From assembly GCA_012274445.1 (NCBI GenBank), contig JAAROD010000080.1, forward strand, positions 1,488,001-1,552,000: DNA of 64,000 nt, in the 5' to 3' direction. The DNA is from Sclerotiophoma versabilis (Eukaryota > Ascomycota > Dothideomycetes > Pleosporales > Didymellaceae). A program made the position numbers and the translations under genes. Shown here piece after piece: positions 1-10,219 of the stretch; the stretch's first letter is position 1; each line of letters begins with the position of its first letter. The notes beneath the pieces are model-generated. The model had not been told where the DNA came from. It ran no database searches and worked only from the letters and a program-made list of their open reading frames with translations.

Positions 1-2877
1 GATCACTGACACGAGCTGCGTGCCCTTGCGCTTCTGGAACTGCAGTTCACAAACCTATCGTTTAAGAAGTAGCTCTTAGACCTGACCGGATATACAATCT
101 GGAGCCGATGTCACTGCACGCGGCCGGCGGTGGGAGATAGGACAGCTCACATCTCCGCTATGGGCAAGGCTGTGTACTTGGCGGTATCAGAAAGAGGCTC
201 GCTCAAAATGACGGCGTCTATTGGCCGAGATAATCCTGCAGCCCTCTCGATTCCGGTAACGTACGCAACGCTGAAGGAGGTGAGTATATGCGCGGTCGCT
301 AAGGCGGATCTCTCCCGTCTGCCGGGCTACACAACGCCAGAACCATGGTATCACGCCCCACTAGACGTAAGTGAGCGAACAAGTGCACCCATACCATGCA
401 TTCGACCTTGATCTACCTGCAGGATGCTGATGCTGTGGAGTGCTCATCATGCAGACTTGTCCTCGGGGTACGGCTCTGCACGTTTACGACCAGGCTCATA
501 CATCATTTCTCGGCTAAAGAACAAGTAACCGAAGCACGAAGAAAAACGAAAATCTCGCTCTCATGATTCGCTTGGTCTCAGTGTAATCTCGTTCCAAGTC
601 TGGGGCTCGAATGCGAGACCGCCGAGGCGCGTTGCTCCGCTCGACTTTCTCATTCTTCACTGCGCGACCACCACCAGATTCCGGGTCTTTCCCGACTAAC
701 GATGGATCTTCTCCCGTGTTTCACGGCTGGATGGTCTAAGGACATTTCGTGGCCGCACATAATACGCCGCCAAGATGATGTATCATTGGCGCTCGTTTAC
801 TGATATGCAATCTGTCGAAGATAGTTTCGAAAGAGCAAGCATTGCCGTTGTAGCATCAGCTAATGGTGTTACCCTTTGGGTACGCTGTGATGGCGTATAT
901 CTTTCGATAAGCAATTCAGCAGCGCCGCTACAAGGAGCACTATGAAACATCTTTTAGAGGGCGTCCTCAGCTGGAATCAACCACACCGATGAGCTCGCTG
1001 GAATGGCTTTGTTTTCACTTCTGAGAGTTAAGTGGTCCATTCTTGTCAATATTACTTGAGACTTACCATCCAATACTGGCCAATTGACGTAGGGAAATGA
1101 GCTAGTAAAGCGTAATTTCGGCGGTCAGGCAGACTTGATATCTCTTCACAACAGTTGGCGTTTGACAAGCAGAAGTTCTATAGCTCGCACTGCTTTCTGC
1201 TGTGACTACTATGTCTAATTCGTGACGCTGCACTGCACCACTCATATCGCACGGTATAGAGACGCGTCGATCGAGACTCTCACACCATGTCTGTTCCGGT
1301 CTCCGAATTTGGTCCACAGCGTGTCACTTGCATGTTAAAATCCCTACAGGACCAGGTGTGAGATGGGAGCATAGGATGTGTAGCGCCCGAAGGCCGCGCA
1401 CGCGGCCCTTCCCAATAGACCTTGCCGTCTTGCTAACGGTGACCTCGCGTCGTTACGAGTTCCCATTGACAACGGAGACAAAGACGGCTTTTTTTCGGTT
1501 GACAACGGGACCTTGCAGGACACCCATCATATCATCGCTCTTCGTAGCGCCTTCCCCCGAGGTCGATCTAGGAACCATCGCAGAATGGCACCATGAATGA
1601 CGATGCACTTGCACAACATAGTGCATGATCATTCTCAGACCACAAGGGTATGACCCTTGGTTCAACAGTGTGCTTTCGGTAAGTTCTGACTGACAGATGC
1701 TGTACACTTGTCAAGCTTTGTGGCGTTTTTGACTTTGTCGGACGAACCAGGTCGGCAAATAATGTGTGCCTCCTGCTATCGTCGAGCACAGAGGACAGCA
1801 TCTTGCTGCTCACCCCAATTCAAGCTTGGGAAACTGTAATACATCACTGCGTGCAAGTTGGCTGTATTCGACATGTAGGTGCGAGTACTACAAAGAGTCA
1901 CCTCCTCTTCACACCACGTACGACCTCAACACAGCGTTGCTCAACACTTCACTATGCCTCCAATTCGTTTGTCTGGTCAGCATTCGACCGCCTTCCGCTC
2001 ACGCTATCCCCCCGAAGCCTATTCCTCCGATCAAAGCTAACGTAGCGCGCACCGTAGGGCTGCTTCTGTGTGCACAGCGCTCAAGAAAGCACAATCGATA
2101 CGTCTTTCGGCCGCAAGCACTCAGACCAGCAGCCCACCAACCATGAGAACAATCGAAGATGTGGTCTTGGCGATGTTACCCTAACAGGGCTGTTTGATCA
2201 GATGTGCTTGAGAAGAACAAAGTCTGCGCATTGTGGAACGCGGGCGCGAATCTGACAGCTTGACAGGTGCTGCTGTGCGAGGATGCCTATATGCGCCACG
2301 GATAAGCACGAGTATGAGGGTTCGTGCACGCCTCACTTTCGCTTTGAGACGCCGGCTGTTGCTACATATACAGCGTTGTTCTATCTCGCTACCAAGGCTG
2401 GCGTCTAGGTGGACTACTTCTACGGTCTGCCTCCGCCGTGTTGTCTGCCTTGCGCTCTTATCACTGCACACCGGCCAACGCACATGGTGGCACGATTCCG
2501 GAACGCAGCAAGCTGCTCCACACGTAAGTATCCCGAGTAATCCACGATAGGTTCTGGAATGCAGAGCTCTGGCTGTGCAGCTCCAGCGGCATTGGAAGTA
2601 CGGCCGTACTTCAGCAAGTGCAGGCGGGTGTCCATTGGCCGTCGCTGTATTGTGAAAAGCAACTACGAAAGTGACAGTAACAGCAGCGGTAGTATGAACT
2701 TGGACTTTGGATTGTCCATGTCTAACTCTCTTCCTTGCGTTAGCAAAGATACTGATCATTTGAAACATTCCACTCTCGCGTTTGAGAAGTTACAGCACGT
2801 CTATATTTTTCATCTCACCAATCTTTACTTTCTTGCCATAACCGCACAGCGATGGAAAATACAATCAGACCCGGAGC

Positions 2878-3013
2878 AAAAAAAAAAAAAAGACAGGTGT
2901 TTACTCTTATTAAGAGCTATAATGTAATGATTAACTCTCTTTATAAATATATATATATATATAATTCAGTGCGAACCGGGATTTATTGAAAAAAAAAAAA
3001 AAAAAAAAAAAAA
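2878..3013. repeat. Poly-A / (AT)n / poly-A microsatellite cluster
   Basis: A run of 14 A (2878-2891), an (AT)n tract (2947-2963) and a run of 25 A (2989-3013) lie within 136 bases. No target-site duplication or element end was recognised around them, so they are called simple repeats rather than the tail of a retroelement. Confidence 0.9.
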
Positions 3014-3070
3014 GCCAAACAGTAGAATGCGTGAGTGTTTACTTTGACAGAGTTTCTCAAAGACTTGCTA

Positions 3071-3140
3071 GCAAGCAAGCAAGCAAGCACAGCGATTCAT
3101 AGATATCTTTGACTTTATTCTTCACTTCACTTCACTTCAC
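3071..3140. repeat. (GCAA)n and (TTCAC)n microsatellites
   Basis: About four perfect GCAA units run from 3071 to 3089. About four to five TTCAC units run from 3118 to 3140. Both sit in noncoding sequence. Confidence 0.9.
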
Positions 3141-3434
3141 TTTACATGCTGAATGCCGGGAGAACAACAAGCTGTGAGAGACCACCACCCCTTTGTTCCC
3201 GGCATGAAAAACTAAAAAGGGCGTGAGTACTTTGTCTGGTATCTTTTGCGCTAATTCATTGGAGCTTTTTGTGTGTGGTGGGGGAGTGAAAGAGGGTAGG
3301 TAGGTAATATTGAGAAGTTGAAAAAAATCGAGTATAGAGAGGCTTCTACGCAGTAGCACTCGGCACGATTATCCAGTTGACACGAGTTGGGAGAGAGAAT
3401 GCACGGCCAGCCAGTGCACAGAGTGTCATTATTA

Positions 3435-3646
3435 TGTAGTAGTAAAAGTAGTCAAAGTAGTAAAAGTAGTACTTTCCTGGCTTGCTTCTTTGTCGTGTGT
3501 TGTCTCATCTCATCTCATCTCATCTCATCTCATCGCATCTCGTCTCATCTCAGGGTTGTAATACTTTGCTGTAATTCTTCGTCGCAGTAAATTTCTCCCT
3601 CGTAACATCTCCCTCGTAACATCTCGTAACATCTCACTCGTAATCG
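3435..3646. repeat. TAGTAAAAG, (TCTCA)n and CTCGTAACAT tandem repeats
   Basis: Three short tandem arrays lie side by side: imperfect copies of a TAGTAAAAG-like unit (3435-3471), about ten TCTCA units with two substitutions (3503-3552), and three to four copies of a CTCGTAACATCTC-like unit (about 3593-3646). They are about 140-350 bases beyond the stop codon of the BTB gene, which is transcribed towards them, so part may fall in its 3' UTR. Confidence 0.85.
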
Positions 3647-3784
3647 TCAAACATAAAAGACGTCTACCTGCTATGTGCAAAGCCAAGCCAATATGAACAT
3701 CCAAGGGTATCTGGCGCCAAACAAAACAAAACCAATCTCAAAAGCTGCGTTGCGATATGCCGCGTCTTCGCTCGTTCTTCCTCA

Positions 3785-5421
3785 CTAGCTGACCCACCCG
3801 CCCTCTACTTCGTCCCAGGGGAAGTCCTGCAGGTCGACGCGTGTGCAGGTCAGGTAGGGCAGGCCTCCCTCGCGCAGGTCGAGCTCGAGGAAGTTGCGCA
3901 TCAGGGGTTTGACGGCGTCTTTTGCTTTGTTTTTGACTTCCTCTACCCGTCTCTCGAAGCGCTTCAGATTCTCCCTGTTGTACTGGTCGTGCTGCAGGCG
4001 CAGGAAGCGCTTGCACTCGTCGTGCCCCAGGTATCCCGGGCCGCCGGCGCCAATCAGTCGGAACACTCGCCCGGTGTTGAAGTTTTGGGAATTAGGGGGA
4101 AGCGGGGTGGTGGAGGTGTTGCGCGGGCTCTTGAGGATTGGGGCGGGTGGAGGCGTGGTGTTCTCTGCGAGCCATTGTCTGAAGAGACTGACGGCCATCC
4201 AGTCGAGCCAGTTCGAACTCGGGCTCACGCGCTCGCCGCGGCTTGTTGTGAGACTGAGACGGAACAGCTTGACCTCGATCTTGACCTTCAGCTCGTCCAT
4301 GTCCTCGACCTTGTCCTCGATCAGATCCAGCACCGCATCTGGAACCTGGTTCCTCAGCTGCGGCATGGCGGCCGGCCACTGGCCCACGACGTGCACCATG
4401 GCCTCGGCGAAGATGGCTTTGGAGCGGGCCATGTAGCCGAGTTTCAGGTAGCTCGGCGGATACTTTGCGATCTGCTTCCACAGGCGGCCCTGGAACCTCA
4501 GCAGATGGTGGTCGACGCGCGGGCCAATGACGCCGATGGCGTCGTACATGTCGGCGAGCTGGAGCAGGGCCTTGCATTCGACGTAGGCGTTTGCGATGTT
4601 CAGGGTGTCGAGAGCGGGCGGGTAGTTGTAGAAGATGCGGAAGAGGTTGTCGTAGTCGCGGAAGGTGTTGTCGTCGGGGTCGGCGGTGGCGGGGGCGGGG
4701 GTGGTGGTGGTGGAGAGGTGGGTGGTGGAGTGCTGGGCGGCGGAGTGGTGGGCGGTGGAGAGGTGGGCGGTGGAGAGGTGGGCGGCGGAGAAGTTGGTCA
4801 TGCTGCGCAGGAAGGCCGAGGAGGGCGCGACGGGCTTGTTGCGGGCGGGCGGGGGGTGGGCGGCGTCGCCGAACATGGTCGCCAGAGCGGGCTGGGCGCG
4901 CTGCGTGTTGCTGTTAGGGAGCGTCTTCAGTGGGGGGTCTGGCTGGGTCGCACCTTCTGCACCAGCATGGGCACGTCGTCGGCGCCGCCCCAGTCGAGCT
5001 CGTAGCGCCAGCGCTTCCTGTCCTGGCGCGAGCCCGAGGGGTTCCTCGCGAGCGCGGCGGCGCTCATGTTCTGCGCGACGCTCCCCTCGCCGGCGGCAGC
5101 CCAGTCGTCGCCGGTGGCGGCGTCGAAGAAGCCGGAGCATTGGGTCAGGATCAGGCGGTGCAGCAGGTAGCGGTTCTCCCTGCGCCCGTTGCCGACGACT
5201 ATCTCGACGTCGCCCGTGTGGGTGAAGACGGGGAACTCGTTCTGCGCGCCGACGCTGCTGCCCCCGTAGCTCGAGCCGCCCGAGCGGTGCGGGCGGTGGC
5301 GGCGGATGGTCGACGTGCGCGACGAGTGCGAGGCGGCCGAGGGCGGGCGGCGCAGGGTGAGCGAGCTGGCGCGCTCGGCGCTGACGTTGCTCCCGGCCTG
5401 GGAGTCTGGGTAGGAAACCAT
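3785..5421 (-). CDS. BTB/POZ domain protein
   Basis: Two exons, 5421-4954 and 4900-3785, are joined by a 53-nt intron (donor GTGCGA, branch CTAAC, acceptor CAG); the product is 527 aa. Residues about 65-110 (GDVEIVV, then RYLLHRLILTQCSGFFDAA) look like the first half of a BTB fold. The second half is in exon 2 (FRIFYNYPPALDTLNIANAY onward) after a low-complexity Ala/His/Ser/Thr insert. BTB proteins usually mediate dimerisation or act as Cullin-3 adaptors; no second functional domain is visible, so the role here is unknown. The ATG at 5421 was chosen because the frame upstream reads only a Thr-Ala-Arg repeat from a GC-rich minisatellite, although an ATG at 5613 is open in that frame. Lys-rich and proline-rich segments flank the C-terminal half. 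Family call is firm, start is moderate. Confidence 0.82.
4700..4796. repeat. 15-bp coding minisatellite in the BTB gene
   Basis: About five to six degenerate copies of a 15-bp unit (GGTGGGCGGTGGAGA on the plus strand) lie inside exon 2. On the coding strand they keep the frame and encode an Ala-His-Leu-Ser-Thr-like pentapeptide repeat between the two parts of the BTB domain. Confidence 0.8.
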
Positions 5422-5439
5422 GCGCTCGATGCGATGCGG

Positions 5440-5529
5440 AGCGGTGCGAGCGGTGCGAGCGGTGCGTGCGGTGCGTGCGGTGCGTGCGGTGCGTGCGGTG
5501 CGGTGCGAGGCGGTGCGAGGCGGTGCAAG
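5440..5529. repeat. 9-bp tandem array (GCGGTGCGT/A)
   Basis: About nine units of GCGGTGCGT or GCGGTGCGA run nearly uninterrupted just upstream of the chosen BTB start codon. Copies near the end have 7-bp and 10-bp variants. On the minus strand the array is open in the BTB frame and would encode a Thr-Ala-Arg tripeptide repeat. Confidence 0.9.
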
Positions 5530-5662
5530 GCGATGCGACGGCCGTTCGGTGGTGGGTGCAGGTGTCGTCGGGGCGCCCTCAGGCTGCGACCAAGATGGCT
5601 GCACGCTCGTCACACGGCGACAGCAAGGAGGGGCGCGTCGGAGGCAGGTGGCTGCGCTGCCG

Positions 5663-5698
<36 letters not shown>
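5663..5698. repeat. CTG/CAG triplet repeat (about 12 units)
   Basis: An uninterrupted run of about twelve CTG triplets on the plus strand (CAG on the minus strand), about 240 bases upstream of the BTB start codon. It is outside any gene I support and probably lies in the promoter or 5' leader of the BTB gene. Confidence 0.92.
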
Positions 5699-5699
<1 letters not shown>

Positions 5700-6174
5700 G
5701 CCGCTCGACGCTCCCAGGATGCGTGTTGTTGTTGCGCTGGAGGCTGGTCCGCTAGCCGGGGCCCGCTCAAGTGACCCCACCAGCACTGGCACCGCGTCGT
5801 CTGCGTTGTGAAAAGACCAGCGGGAACGCGCGCACAATGGCAAGACGCTCACTTTCGAGGAGATGGTGGGCCCACCGTTTCAGCACACCGGCTGCCGACT
5901 CCAACGCTGGCTGTCGCGCCCACGCCTGCGCTGCCTCGCTGCACCCGGACCTGCCATCGACCGCCCCCAGCCAATCGCGCGTGCTGCCCGGCCACCGCGC
6001 GAATCAGCCCGGGATGCGAAGCACAGCCGCCCCACGCGCCTGAGTCTTGTGGTCCAGTCACTACACACAAGCACTACACCAGCACATGCACGGCTGCCGA
6101 ACCACGATCCTGTCGGTGCACCGAATGCGCAACCTCGTCCTTGTTTCGACATGATACAGCTGTATATACAGTCT

Positions 6175-6448
6175 TGTACACATCTTGACCACACAACAGT
6201 GCCATGCTTGCTATCAATTTTCTCCTCAAATGCTCAACCTTGTACAATATGGAAGAGAAAAAAAAAAAAAAAGACAAGGGTACAAACAAGCATCGTACAT
6301 GTCTTGATCAAACACCAGCGCTATGCTTGCTACGAATTTTCTCATCAAATGCTCAACCTAGTCGATTTTTCCCTTTTTGATGTTACACAGGGATATACCA
6401 GTATCGTACATGTCTTGACCAATCACCAGCGCTATGCTTGCTTGGAAA
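6175..6448. repeat. Three diverged tandem copies covering the end of the SerRS gene
   Basis: A segment containing CATGTCTTGA...CACCAGCGCTATGCTTGCT...TCAAATGCTCAACCT occurs three times. The shared ATGCTTGCT core sits at 6204, 6323 and 6434, so the spacing is 119 and 111 bases. The third copy contains the stop codon of the synthetase gene (minus strand, 6434-6432); the other two lie further downstream of it. Copies 1 and 2 share the longest similarity (about 70 bases); copy 3 diverges where it enters coding sequence. Confidence 0.85.
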
Positions 6449-7931
6449 TCTCCCTCTGTCCTCCCATGAATGGCTGCAACACGTGCGGTATCTTCACACT
6501 CGCACTCGTCTCGTCCCAGTGATTCTCCAAGATGGCAGCCAGCACCCTCGGTACTGCGACCGCTGTGCCGTTCAGCGTAAACGGAAACTCCAGCTTGTTG
6601 CCGTTGGCTGTGCGCAGACGAGTGTGCAGTCGTCGGCTCTGGTAGTCGGTGCACATGGACGTCGACGTCACTTCGCCCCACCCATCGTCTATCGAGCGTC
6701 GCGACGGGAAGAAGGCTTCCATGTCGCGCTTTCTGATTGCGCTTGCACCGAGGTCGGTCGTGGGCATCTCCAGGATGCGGCAGTGGAGACCCAGCGCACT
6801 GAGGATCTCGTGCTGCATGCCGAGCATCTCCTCGAAGATGGTTTCTGAGCTCGACGCGTCAGTCGCCGTAAAGTGCTCCTCTCCACTCTGGTCTGGCGCT
6901 GTCCACGCAAACATCTCCACCTTGGTGAACTCGTGTACGCGGTACAAGCCCTTTGTATCCGCGCCTCGTGCACCCGCCTCGGCTCTGTAGCATCTGCTCA
7001 CGCCGACCGTCTTGAGCGGGAGCTCAGACTCGTTCAACACGGTGTTGGCCTTCATGCCAGCTAGAGGGATCTCTGCCGTCCCAGCCAGAGCTAGCTGTGG
7101 CTTTGCCTTGTCCTTTTCCGACTGCTCAATCGCGTAAACCTGCTGCTCGCCGTTCTGGTCTCGTGGCTGGAAGCCGCACGCCGAGGCAATGTGCGAGTAG
7201 ACGAGCGACGGCGGCGCTACCACCTTCCAGCCTTTTGCCCTGGCCACACTCAGCGCGTACTGCACGAGAGCCTGCTCCAGCATAGCACCGTCGCCGACGA
7301 GGAAGTACCACCCCCAGCCTGACGTCTGCGATGCGCCTGCAAAGTCTAGTATCCCCAACTGCTGGCCAATGTCCACGTGCGACTTCCACGGCTTCGACTT
7401 GGACGGGTCAGGGTGTTCGCCGATGTAGTTGACCAACGTCGCCTCGGTGCCGACTGGCGTATGTGTGCTGCTGAGGTTCGGGAGGTCCTGCGCCAGCCTT
7501 TCAATCTCGTCCTGCAATCGTGTCTCCTTTGCCTCAATCTCGCTCAGCTCTGCCTTCATCGCCTTTGCCTCGCTGAGTGCCTTCTCTTTCTCAGCCCCGC
7601 CCTTTGCGATCTGCTCGCGCAGCTGCTTGTTCCGTGATCGCAGCTCTCGCGCGCTCTGCTGGAGGGCCAGCCATTGCTCGTGCAGCTCGATGATCCGCCA
7701 CGAGTTTTTGCTGTGTGCGGCATAGTTGCGGTCTATGCAGTTCTGCTCATACAGTCCGGGCGCCTGGCGGATATGCTTGACATCTATAATCGGCTTTGGT
7801 GCGAATGCGGGCTTCGTGAACGTGCGAGATGTGATGCGAGATGTGATGCATGATGTGCGCACTAGCCTCCTCGTGCCATTGAGTGAACTGGAAGCATGGC
7901 GGCCCAATACGGACCTCCCTATGGCTCTCAT
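6432..7931 (-). CDS. DIA4: Seryl-tRNA synthetase, mitochondrial
   Basis: A single exon encodes 499 aa, typical for a mitochondrial-type SerRS. It attaches serine to mitochondrial tRNA-Ser. The first 35 or so residues are rich in Arg, Ser and Thr with no acidic residues, as expected of a mitochondrial targeting peptide. A long coiled coil follows (about residues 80-155; KQLREQIAKGGAEKEKALSE), the tRNA-binding arm. The class II catalytic core shows TAEIPLAGM, motif 2 as RCYRAEAG...GLYRVHEFTKVEMF, and motif 3 as NGTAVAVPRVLAAILENHW with its conserved Arg. The ATG at 7931 is used; a GTG just before it is ignored. The gene diverges from its neighbour at 8200. The stop codon lies inside a tandem repeat (6175-6448). 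Confidence 0.95.
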   Translation of the reverse strand: MRAIGRSVLGRHASSSLNGTRRLVRTSCITSRITSRTFTKPAFAPKPIIDVKHIRQAPGLYEQNCIDRNYAAHSKNSWRIIELHEQWLALQQSARELRSRNKQLREQIAKGGAEKEKALSEAKAMKAELSEIEAKETRLQDEIERLAQDLPNLSSTHTPVGTEATLVNYIGEHPDPSKSKPWKSHVDIGQQLGILDFAGASQTSGWGWYFLVGDGAMLEQALVQYALSVARAKGWKVVAPPSLVYSHIASACGFQPRDQNGEQQVYAIEQSEKDKAKPQLALAGTAEIPLAGMKANTVLNESELPLKTVGVSRCYRAEAGARGADTKGLYRVHEFTKVEMFAWTAPDQSGEEHFTATDASSSETIFEEMLGMQHEILSALGLHCRILEMPTTDLGASAIRKRDMEAFFPSRRSIDDGWGEVTSTSMCTDYQSRRLHTRLRTANGNKLEFPFTLNGTAVAVPRVLAAILENHWDETSASVKIPHVLQPFMGGQREISKQA

Positions 7932-8199
7932 CACGCTGTGGATATGGCGATCAGGCGATGCATGGGTCCGTCGTAGCTGCCCCTCGGAACTTTTGGCGAA
8001 GCTTCGCTAGCGGCATACCGTAATGATCCCTGTCACCCGGCGCGTCATTGTCGCGTCTCCTTCACCCCCACCGCAGCCGCTGTCGAAGAACTCGCACTTA
8101 CAGAACTGGAGTTTGCAACTTGAAAGATAACTCCGATGCCTCTTATTTATAGATGTATAATATCAGTACGCCTGCGCTATCTCCCCCACGCGTCTTAGC

Positions 8200-9576
8200 A
8201 TGACTTCGACTCCGCGCAAGCGGGCAGCAGAGCCAGATTGGGAGACTCCCTCAACCAAGGCGTTAAGAGCTAGTCGCCTCGCTAGGCCATCGACAAGACG
8301 TGAAGCAAAATCACGAATTGGATCTCAATCGCCGAGAGCTCCACTCGCTGACATACAGCAACCACGGCAGCAACCTGCACCGCCGACTCCAGATGCACAA
8401 CAGGCAAAACATTCTCATGAAAAATCACTCTGTCCAATCCATCAGCTATCAGGAGAGCCACAGTTGAGGCCTACACATAGTGGGTCTTCATCCAGCATAC
8501 AGACTCTAGCACCTACACATCCACCTCACCCATCAGATTATCAAGGTTCTCATGATCCAAGCCCGCCAGCACATGCAGGATTGTCCTATCACTTTCCACT
8601 TCAAGGCTACTGGAGGGAAACACCGTACAAGCCCGCCGTTCGACATGCGCCACACCCCGACAGCAGGCTATGCCAGAACTTCCACTGGGTCCCCTATCCC
8701 CTAGATCTACTACCGTACGACTCTTGGTTCAAACTGCACCACCGCCCTGGATACACCAAAGATAAGTCCGCATTGTGTCCAGCATGTCTCAAGGAGCGCA
8801 AAGTGACACCTCACACCCGCAAGATGTTCCTAATAGCTGAGCGCTTATCGTGGGAAGATGGCATTACATTAGGCCTTGACAAAAGCCTGAACGAGCAGCT
8901 CAACTGGGCCGTGAACTACGAACTTGGCATCTTGGACCCATTTGTCGAAGACCTAAAGCACGTACCGGGGGGGAAGAATAGTCAGACGAACAGCTTCCAC
9001 CCATACGCGAATGAGTACGAGATGAAACTCGCATTCAAGTACATCTTCATAACCGACGACATCACCGAGATAACGTGGGCGCTGTGGATAGGGATGCAGC
9101 TGGACCTGCAGAAGATGCTTGGTGGGGACGAGCTGGATCGCGTTTCGAGGAAGCCAAAACTCAACGAGGACGGTCTGAAGATCTTAGAGAAGGAGTCGAT
9201 TCGCCCAAAAACACCTGAGGTCGAGACGATTGACCTGACGGACTCACCTCCGCCGAAGAACAAAAGCACATCTGGTCTACCGACACCACCCTTGTCGTTT
9301 AGCAACGCTGGACCATCAACTCAACGCCCCTCAAATATTGCAGCTCAAGCCCCAGACACATCATCTGCACGATCGCCAGGCCCGCCGCCATACTTCGACA
9401 AGCACAGACGCATTGTAAGCTACAAAACGCTGCAGGATTTTTACAATTTGCTGGACAAGATCGAACGGACATCGTACGTCGGCGCGCTATTTCTGGAAGC
9501 GTATGCAGAGAAATTGCGCGACGATCTATGCAAAGAGTGCTGGCTGAAGAGAAACGTCAACCTCGAGTTATACTGA
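8200..9576 (+). CDS. Hypothetical protein with a SUMO-interacting motif
   Basis: A single exon encodes 458 aa. I do not recognise the family. The N-terminal third is disordered and basic (RKR, RRE clusters that could serve nuclear import; Pro/Gln/Ser-rich to about residue 150). The centre (about 150-320) looks folded and starts with NFHWVPYPLDLLPYDSWFKL followed by a CPAC pair, which may be half of a metal site. At about residue 345 the sequence VETIDLTDSPPP matches the classical SUMO-interacting motif (hydrophobic-Asp-Leu-Thr next to acidic or Ser residues). A short helical C-terminus has two more Cys (CKECW). Inference: a nuclear protein that binds SUMO-modified partners. It diverges from the seryl-tRNA synthetase gene with 268 bases between the two starts. 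Confidence 0.75.
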   Translation: MTSTPRKRAAEPDWETPSTKALRASRLARPSTRREAKSRIGSQSPRAPLADIQQPRQQPAPPTPDAQQAKHSHEKSLCPIHQLSGEPQLRPTHSGSSSSIQTLAPTHPPHPSDYQGSHDPSPPAHAGLSYHFPLQGYWRETPYKPAVRHAPHPDSRLCQNFHWVPYPLDLLPYDSWFKLHHRPGYTKDKSALCPACLKERKVTPHTRKMFLIAERLSWEDGITLGLDKSLNEQLNWAVNYELGILDPFVEDLKHVPGGKNSQTNSFHPYANEYEMKLAFKYIFITDDITEITWALWIGMQLDLQKMLGGDELDRVSRKPKLNEDGLKILEKESIRPKTPEVETIDLTDSPPPKNKSTSGLPTPPLSFSNAGPSTQRPSNIAAQAPDTSSARSPGPPPYFDKHRRIVSYKTLQDFYNLLDKIERTSYVGALFLEAYAEKLRDDLCKECWLKRNVNLELY

Positions 9577-10219
9577 ACGCCTTTGTATCTTGAAGGACTA
9601 CTTAATACTCTTATCCTGAGCTCTAGCGATCTTGGAAACAGTTTGAGATAGTCACAAAACGATCGAGACAAGAAGAGTGCGCTTGTCGAAGACTTTGACG
9701 ACTTTTAATCTACTCCAGATACCCCAGCCTAAGATGTAGATGAAAGGTTAGACAACAACGGCGCAAGATGAGAACGACAACAATAAGAAATCTGTCGTTC
9801 GAGAGTGGTCTTGGGGAAGCCCGACATCAGCCATGCGAATGCCTTCCATTTGCTGCTGTATCTGGATCTGCCGGTGAAAAGCAGGTACAACTCCACCATA
9901 CACGTAGACGAACGTTCTGTATGTTCGATGGCTCCCGTTGGAATCACTGGGAAAGAACGCGCTGGTGCTGGGTACGCCAGACCGTGTACACTGACCACAG
10001 CGAAGACCGAAACGCAAGAGCACCCGGACGCTGCACAACCACCAAGTCGTATGCCGCTGGATGAAGCGACTGACGTTTTGATTACCGAAGAAACGAGCTG
10101 GCGCCAGCGGCTGCAGGACAAAAACATTACATTATGAGAGTAGATATCTACGGCTCTAATGTCTAAATATGCAAAAACTAATATGCAACACCTCGCCTCT
10201 GTCATCAACTGATTACACG
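9577..10219. other. Intergenic between convergent genes
   Basis: This separates the gene ending at 9576 from the TLC gene ending at 10220. Both strands stay open for 110-164 codons around 9730-10220, but the longest plus frame has no ATG near its start and neither strand shows family features, so no gene is called. Confidence 0.55.

Larger units (their letters stand above)
1..3784. other. Gene-poor region ending in a simple-repeat block
   Basis: No reading frame here has the length, codon pattern or recognisable motifs of a gene; the longest (about 195 codons, minus strand, 2181-2768) is rich in Cys, Arg and Ser and resembles no family I know. The first 2.8 kb is mixed-composition sequence with no long repeats. 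CpG dinucleotides are still common, so heavy RIP mutation is not evident by eye. From about 2.88 kb on it becomes a cluster of microsatellites, listed separately. Confidence 0.6.
5422..6431. other. Intergenic, GC-rich, repeat-bearing
   Basis: This lies upstream of the BTB gene and downstream of the seryl-tRNA synthetase gene. It carries a 9-bp tandem array, a CTG triplet tract, a 15-A run (6258-6272) and two extra copies of the synthetase 3' region. Frames up to 293 codons are open here on both strands, but they are products of high GC and repeats (poly-Ala, poly-Cys, poly-Ser), not genes. Confidence 0.7.

Noticed and set aside
2181..2768. 195-codon minus-strand frame in the gene-poor left end
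   Set aside because: Cys/Arg-rich composition without motif or splice context; an equally long frame overlaps on the other strand.
2989..3013. 25-A run as the tail of a LINE or SINE
   Set aside because: No element body, reverse-transcriptase fragment or target-site duplication was seen next to it.
3989..5005. 338-codon plus-strand frame
   Set aside because: Antisense shadow of BTB exon 2; its poly-Gly/Val part is the minisatellite read on the wrong strand.
4930..5811. 293-codon plus-strand frame opposite the BTB gene
   Set aside because: It is antisense to a clear BTB exon and is rich in Ala, Gly, Val and Arg from GC-rich repeats; no family features.
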